Assembly: GCA_047974855.1 (NCBI GenBank)
Contig: JBKECT010000005.1
Location: 1-8,931 of the forward strand
Source of the DNA: CAYNRG01 sp047974855
GTDB lineage: Bacteria; Bacillota_I; Bacilli_A; Erysipelotrichales; Erysipelotrichaceae
Length of the DNA: 8,931 bases
Direction: 5' to 3'
The translations under genes were made by a program, and so were the position numbers. Position 1 is the stretch's first letter. Each line of letters begins with the position of its first letter. The notes under the pieces are model-generated. The model ran no database searches. It was not told the DNA's origin and saw nothing but the letters and a program-made list of their open reading frames with translations. Below, in pieces: positions 6,043 through 8,931 of this stretch.

Positions 6043-7443
6043 ATGGCAAAAAATAAAGGAAGAATTGTGCAAGTTATCGGACCTGTTGTGGATATCCGAT
6101 ATGATAATGGATTATTGCCAGCATTAAAAAATGCAATAGAAATTACAAGAGAAGACACGGAGAATCTGATTGTTGAGGTTGCACAGCATGTGGGTGATGA
6201 TTGTGTTCGTTGTATTGCGATGGGCTCAACGGATGGTCTTGTGCGTGGAATGGAATGTGTTGATTTGGAGTCGCCGATTTCAGTTCCTGTTGGTGAAGCG
6301 GTGTTAGGGAGAATGTTTAATGTACTAGGGAAAGAGATTGATGGGAAAGCTCCTCTTGGTCCTGAAGTGAAAAGAATGCCAATTCACAGAGAAGCACCAA
6401 CATTTGACCAACAGCAAACAACAGCTGAGATATTAGAAACGGGGATTAAGGTTATTGACCTTCTTTGTCCATATGCTCGTGGGGGTAAAATTGGATTGTT
6501 TGGTGGAGCAGGAGTAGGAAAAACGGTGCTAATGCAAGAGTTGATTCACAACATTGCGAAAGAGCATGGTGGACGCTCAGTAGTAGCGGGTGTCGGGGAA
6601 AGAACCCGTGAAGGAAATGATATGTACCATGAAATGAAAGATTCGGGAGTTTTAGATAAAACAGTTCTTGTTTATGGACAGATGAATGAATCACCAGGAG
6701 CAAGAATGCGGGTTGCTCTGTCAGGGTTAACAATGGCTGAACATTACCGTGATGCAGAGGGACAAGACGTTTTGTTGTTTATTGATAATATTTTCAGATT
6801 TACTCAAGCTGGGTCGGAGGTATCAGCGCTTTTAGGGCGTATGCCATCAGCGGTTGGATATCAACCAACATTAGCAACAGAAATGGGTCAGCTGCAAGAG
6901 CGAATCACATCAACAAACCGAGGGTCAATTACATCGGTTCAAGCGATCTATGTTCCTGCAGATGACTTGACTGACCCAGCACCAGCAACAGCCTTTACTC
7001 ACTTAGATGCAAAAACAGTGTTGGATCGGGGTATTGCAGCTTTAGGGATTTATCCTGCAGTCGACCCTTTGGAATCTAGTAGTCGTATGCTAGATCCACT
7101 GGTTGTAGGAGATGAACATTATGAAGTGGCAAGACAGGTTCAAACCCTATTGCAACGCTATAAAGAGTTGCAAGATATCATTGCAATTTTGGGAATGGAT
7201 GAGTTAAGTGAAGAAGATAAAATTATTGTCAACAGAGCAAGACGTGCTAGAAATTTCTTGTCTCAACCATTTAATGTTGCAGAGCAGTTTAGCGGAATTT
7301 CTGGGAAATATGTTCCTTTAAAAGATACTGTAAAAAGCTTTAAAGAATTACTAAATGGAAAATATGATCATTTACCTGAGCAAGCGTTTATGTTTGTGGG
7401 AGATATTTCTGAAGCCGTGGCTAAAGCTGAGAAGTTAAGGTAA
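6043..7443 (+). CDS. atpD: F1Fo ATP synthase subunit beta (catalytic)
   Basis: Beta holds the catalytic sites that make or hydrolyse ATP. With the start at 6043 the protein is 466 residues, the normal length. It has the N-terminal barrel beginning GRIVQVIGPVVDIRY, Walker A GGAGVGKT at 154-161, the catalytic glutamate Glu186 in GERTREGND, the Walker B strand VLLFIDNIFRF, and the DELSEED lever at 386-392. An in-frame ATG at 6037 would add Met-Glu, but the Shine-Dalgarno then has no spacer. The gene is the most conserved in the window. The atpC start follows the stop after four bases. Family and activity are not in doubt. Confidence 0.98.
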   Translation: MAKNKGRIVQVIGPVVDIRYDNGLLPALKNAIEITREDTENLIVEVAQHVGDDCVRCIAMGSTDGLVRGMECVDLESPISVPVGEAVLGRMFNVLGKEIDGKAPLGPEVKRMPIHREAPTFDQQQTTAEILETGIKVIDLLCPYARGGKIGLFGGAGVGKTVLMQELIHNIAKEHGGRSVVAGVGERTREGNDMYHEMKDSGVLDKTVLVYGQMNESPGARMRVALSGLTMAEHYRDAEGQDVLLFIDNIFRFTQAGSEVSALLGRMPSAVGYQPTLATEMGQLQERITSTNRGSITSVQAIYVPADDLTDPAPATAFTHLDAKTVLDRGIAALGIYPAVDPLESSSRMLDPLVVGDEHYEVARQVQTLLQRYKELQDIIAILGMDELSEEDKIIVNRARRARNFLSQPFNVAEQFSGISGKYVPLKDTVKSFKELLNGKYDHLPEQAFMFVGDISEAVAKAEKLR

Positions 7444-7447
7444 GCTT

Positions 7448-7843
7448 ATGATTCATTGTAAGATTGTAACTCCTCTTGGAGTATATAAAGAAGTGGATAC
7501 AACAATTTTGAATGTTCAAAACCAAACAGGGCAGATGGGTATTTTACCAAACCATGTTCCATTAGTAACGATGTTGGAAGTATCAAAAATGAGTACGGTT
7601 GAAAATGGTCAAAGGGAAGAATATGCTATTGGTGGTGGATTGTTGTACTTTGAAGATAATGTGGCAAAAATCCTTGTTGATTCCATTGAAAATAAAAATG
7701 AAATTGATGAAGAAAGAGCAATGGCGGCGAAACTGAGAGCTGAGGAAAGCCTAGGGGAAGAAGTGGGTGAAGATTTGAAACGTGCTGAACTTTCACTTAA
7801 ACGGGCGATTAACAGGTTATCAGTAAAAGGAGTTGATGGATAG
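7448..7843 (+). CDS. atpC: F1Fo ATP synthase subunit epsilon
   Basis: Epsilon binds the base of gamma, links it to the c-ring and can inhibit ATP hydrolysis. The 131-residue protein has the N-terminal beta-sandwich with the family signature GILPNHVPLVTML (31-43) and YAIGGGLLYFEDNVAKILVDS (about 58-78), then a two-helix C-terminal domain (about 88-126) rich in Glu, Arg and Ala. ATG 7448 has AAGG at 7437-7440 in the end of atpD. The C-terminal helices are present, so an inhibitory role is possible but not shown by sequence. The stop directly abuts the next ATG. Confidence 0.95.
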   Translation: MIHCKIVTPLGVYKEVDTTILNVQNQTGQMGILPNHVPLVTMLEVSKMSTVENGQREEYAIGGGLLYFEDNVAKILVDSIENKNEIDEERAMAAKLRAEESLGEEVGEDLKRAELSLKRAINRLSVKGVDG

Positions 7844-8023
7844 ATGTTAGAATTTGGAGTCTACCTTTTGAGCTTCTTAGTGTGTGCTATTGGACTAAGT
7901 GCTTTGGATTATGCAAAAGTAATTCGTAAAGGAAAAGAAAAAGAAGCACAGCTTTTGCATTTTGCTCTTTCTATAGCATTGGCGTATTGGGTTGGAAACT
8001 TTTTATTGATGATTGTAAAATAA
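7844..8023 (+). CDS. DUF1146-type small membrane protein at the end of the atp operon
   Basis: A 59-residue protein with two membrane segments, residues 4-21 and about 39-57, separated by a basic loop KVIRKGKEKEAQ. The pattern of a short loop then LLHFALSIALAYWVGNFLL resembles the DUF1146 family (YwzB of Bacillus subtilis), whose gene also lies just downstream of atpC. I recognise this by pattern and context; there are no catalytic motifs and the family has no established function. ATG 7844 follows the atpC stop with no gap, and AAAAGGAG at 7825-7832 inside atpC is slightly far (11 bases), so translation is probably coupled to atpC. The gene precedes the operon terminator, which ties it to the ATP synthase transcript. 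Confidence 0.75.
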   Translation: MLEFGVYLLSFLVCAIGLSALDYAKVIRKGKEKEAQLLHFALSIALAYWVGNFLLMIVK

Positions 8024-8025
8024 AG

Positions 8026-8049
8026 CGGACGAAAGTTCGTTTTGTTTTT
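8026..8049 (+). terminator. Probable terminator of the upp-atp operon
   Basis: ACGA (8029-8032) pairs with TCGT (8037-8040) around a four-base loop and can extend outward through G-U pairs, followed by a T-rich tract TTTGTTTTT (8041-8049). The stem is short and weak, so termination may be partial. Its position right after the last operon gene and before a new promoter supports the call. Confidence 0.55.
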
Positions 8050-8060
8050 GTATGGGGAAA

Positions 8061-8089
8061 TTGACAATTAGAGTGAGGGTTAATATAAT
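8061..8089 (+). promoter_or_regulatory. Consensus sigma-A promoter of the threonine ammonia-lyase gene
   Basis: TTGACA at 8061-8066 and TATAAT at 8084-8089 are both perfect hexamers with the optimal 17-base spacer. Expected transcription start is near 8096, leaving a leader of about 36 bases, too short for a T-box or classical attenuator. The gene is therefore expected to be strongly transcribed unless a repressor acts. Confidence 0.9.
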
Positions 8090-8131
8090 GGAAAAAACAG
8101 CTTCAATTTTAACAATTAAAGGAGAAGAAAA

Positions 8132-8931
8132 GTGAATATTGAAAAAATAATGGATGCTAAGCGAGTATTAGAGGGAGTAGTGGAAACAACACCACTTATT
8201 GACGCTAGTCTAATTTGTAAAGACTTATGGATTAAAGCAGAGAACCTACAGAAAACGGGGTCTTTTAAAGTGCGAGGAGCAACCTATAAAATAAGTCGTC
8301 TTACAGCGGAAGAAAGAAAGCAAGGGGTGATTGCGGCAAGTGCCGGAAATCATGCACAAGGTGTTGCATCAGCGTGTCAAAAAAGCGGGATTGACGGAGT
8401 AATCATCATGCCTTTAACAGCACCATTGTCAAAAGTAGAGTCCACTAAAAATTATGGTGTAGAAGTTCGATTGGTGGGAGAAACATTTCAAGATGCCTAC
8501 TTGCACGCAAAAGAGTTGGCTGAGCAAGAACGACGAGTGTTTATTGAACCGTATGACGATGAAGATGTTATTGCAGGGCAGGGAACAATCGGTCTTGAAA
8601 TTTTAGAGAAGTTATTGGATGTGGATGTTGTATTTGTACCTATTGGCGGAGGAGGTTTAGCTGCGGGGGTAAGTTGTGCGATTAAAACACTTCGTCCACA
8701 ATGCAAAATTATCGGGGTGCAGGCTGAAGGGGCTTCAAGTATGAAGAAGTCATTTGATTTAGGTACAGTCGTTTCTTCAGATGCCTTTACGATGGCAGAT
8801 GGGCTAGCGGTCAAACAAGCAGGAGAGAAGACATTATCGTGCTGTTTGGATTTTTTAGATGAAGTCATTACAGTTACGGATCAAGAAATTGCAGCAACGA
8901 TGCTGATTTTACTTGAGAAGATGAAACTTGT
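8132..8931 (+). CDS. ilvA: Threonine ammonia-lyase (threonine dehydratase), 3' end outside the window
   Basis: The PLP enzyme converts L-threonine to 2-oxobutanoate and ammonia, either for isoleucine synthesis (ilvA) or threonine breakdown (tdcB). The first 266 codons are present. Lys46 in TGSFKVRGA is the PLP Schiff-base lysine; SAGNHAQG at 70-77 holds the substrate/PLP-contact loop; the glycine loop GGGGL at 172-176 binds the PLP phosphate. SAGNHAQG rather than the SSGNHGQ of serine racemases favours threonine ammonia-lyase. The start is GTG 8132 with AAAGGAG (8118-8124) 7 bases upstream; Met7 has no site. The part that would show a C-terminal ACT-type regulatory domain is missing, so biosynthetic and catabolic forms cannot be told apart. 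Own promoter, separate from the atp operon. Confidence 0.92.
   Translation, partial: MNIEKIMDAKRVLEGVVETTPLIDASLICKDLWIKAENLQKTGSFKVRGATYKISRLTAEERKQGVIAASAGNHAQGVASACQKSGIDGVIIMPLTAPLSKVESTKNYGVEVRLVGETFQDAYLHAKELAEQERRVFIEPYDDEDVIAGQGTIGLEILEKLLDVDVVFVPIGGGGLAAGVSCAIKTLRPQCKIIGVQAEGASSMKKSFDLGTVVSSDAFTMADGLAVKQAGEKTLSCCLDFLDEVITVTDQEIAATMLILLEKMKL

Noticed and set aside
6452..6733. 93-codon minus-strand frame inside atpD
   Set aside because: Overlaps the Walker A region of a highly conserved gene; product is low-complexity and has no homology I recognise.
8101..8122. Imperfect AT-rich inverted repeat (CTTcAATT / AATTaAAG) before the threonine ammonia-lyase ribosome site
   Set aside because: Short, mismatched and almost all A/T; too weak to claim as an operator or a translation-control hairpin.
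8497..8868. 123-codon minus-strand frame
   Set aside because: Entirely antisense to the PLP-domain codons of threonine ammonia-lyase, including the glycine loop; Ser/Pro/Thr-rich shadow.

Overview
The window is a low-GC Bacillota (Firmicutes) chromosomal segment with every gene on the + strand. Evidence for this group is the order upp - atpZ - atpI - atpBEFHAGDC, the small DUF1146-type membrane protein directly after atpC, AT-rich codon use, purine-rich Shine-Dalgarno sites and occasional TTG/GTG starts. The upp-atp and atpC-DUF1146 adjacencies are familiar from Bacilli and relatives. The rotor subunit looks more like those of sodium-coupled clostridial-type enzymes. An Erysipelotrichia-like or other early-branching Bacillota host fits, but the genus cannot be read from this sequence.

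Layout. (1) Bases 1-352: the 3' end of an unrecognised gene, a 21-codon ORF that is essentially a lipoprotein signal peptide with a five-residue mature part, and a long hairpin terminator. (2) Bases 353-445: promoter and leader of the next operon, with an extended -10 TGaTATAAT. (3) Bases 446-8023: one apparent operon with no internal terminator seen. It encodes uracil phosphoribosyltransferase, the accessory membrane proteins AtpZ and AtpI, Fo subunits a, c and b, F1 subunits delta, alpha, gamma, beta and epsilon, and the DUF1146-type protein. Most junctions overlap or are a few bases apart; the two larger gaps (28 and 34 bases) flank atpE and carry strong ribosome binding sites, as expected for a multicopy c subunit. 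(4) Bases 8024-8131: a weak hairpin terminator, then a consensus promoter (TTGACA, 17 bases, TATAAT). (5) Bases 8132-8931: the first 266 codons of a PLP-dependent threonine ammonia-lyase, cut by the window end.

The atp genes encode a complete F1Fo ATP synthase. The c subunit carries Gln26, Glu59, Thr60 and Tyr64 at the same spacing as the Na+ ligands Gln32, Glu65, Ser66 and Tyr70 of the Ilyobacter tartaricus c-ring, so the enzyme is predicted to be Na+-coupled. AtpZ and AtpI probably help Fo assembly. No mobile element, CRISPR array, tRNA or rRNA was seen, and no stretch over 300 bases lacks a gene. Most of the window is conserved housekeeping DNA. The points most worth following are the c-ring ion specificity, the DUF1146 protein fused into the atp operon, and the micro-lipoprotein.
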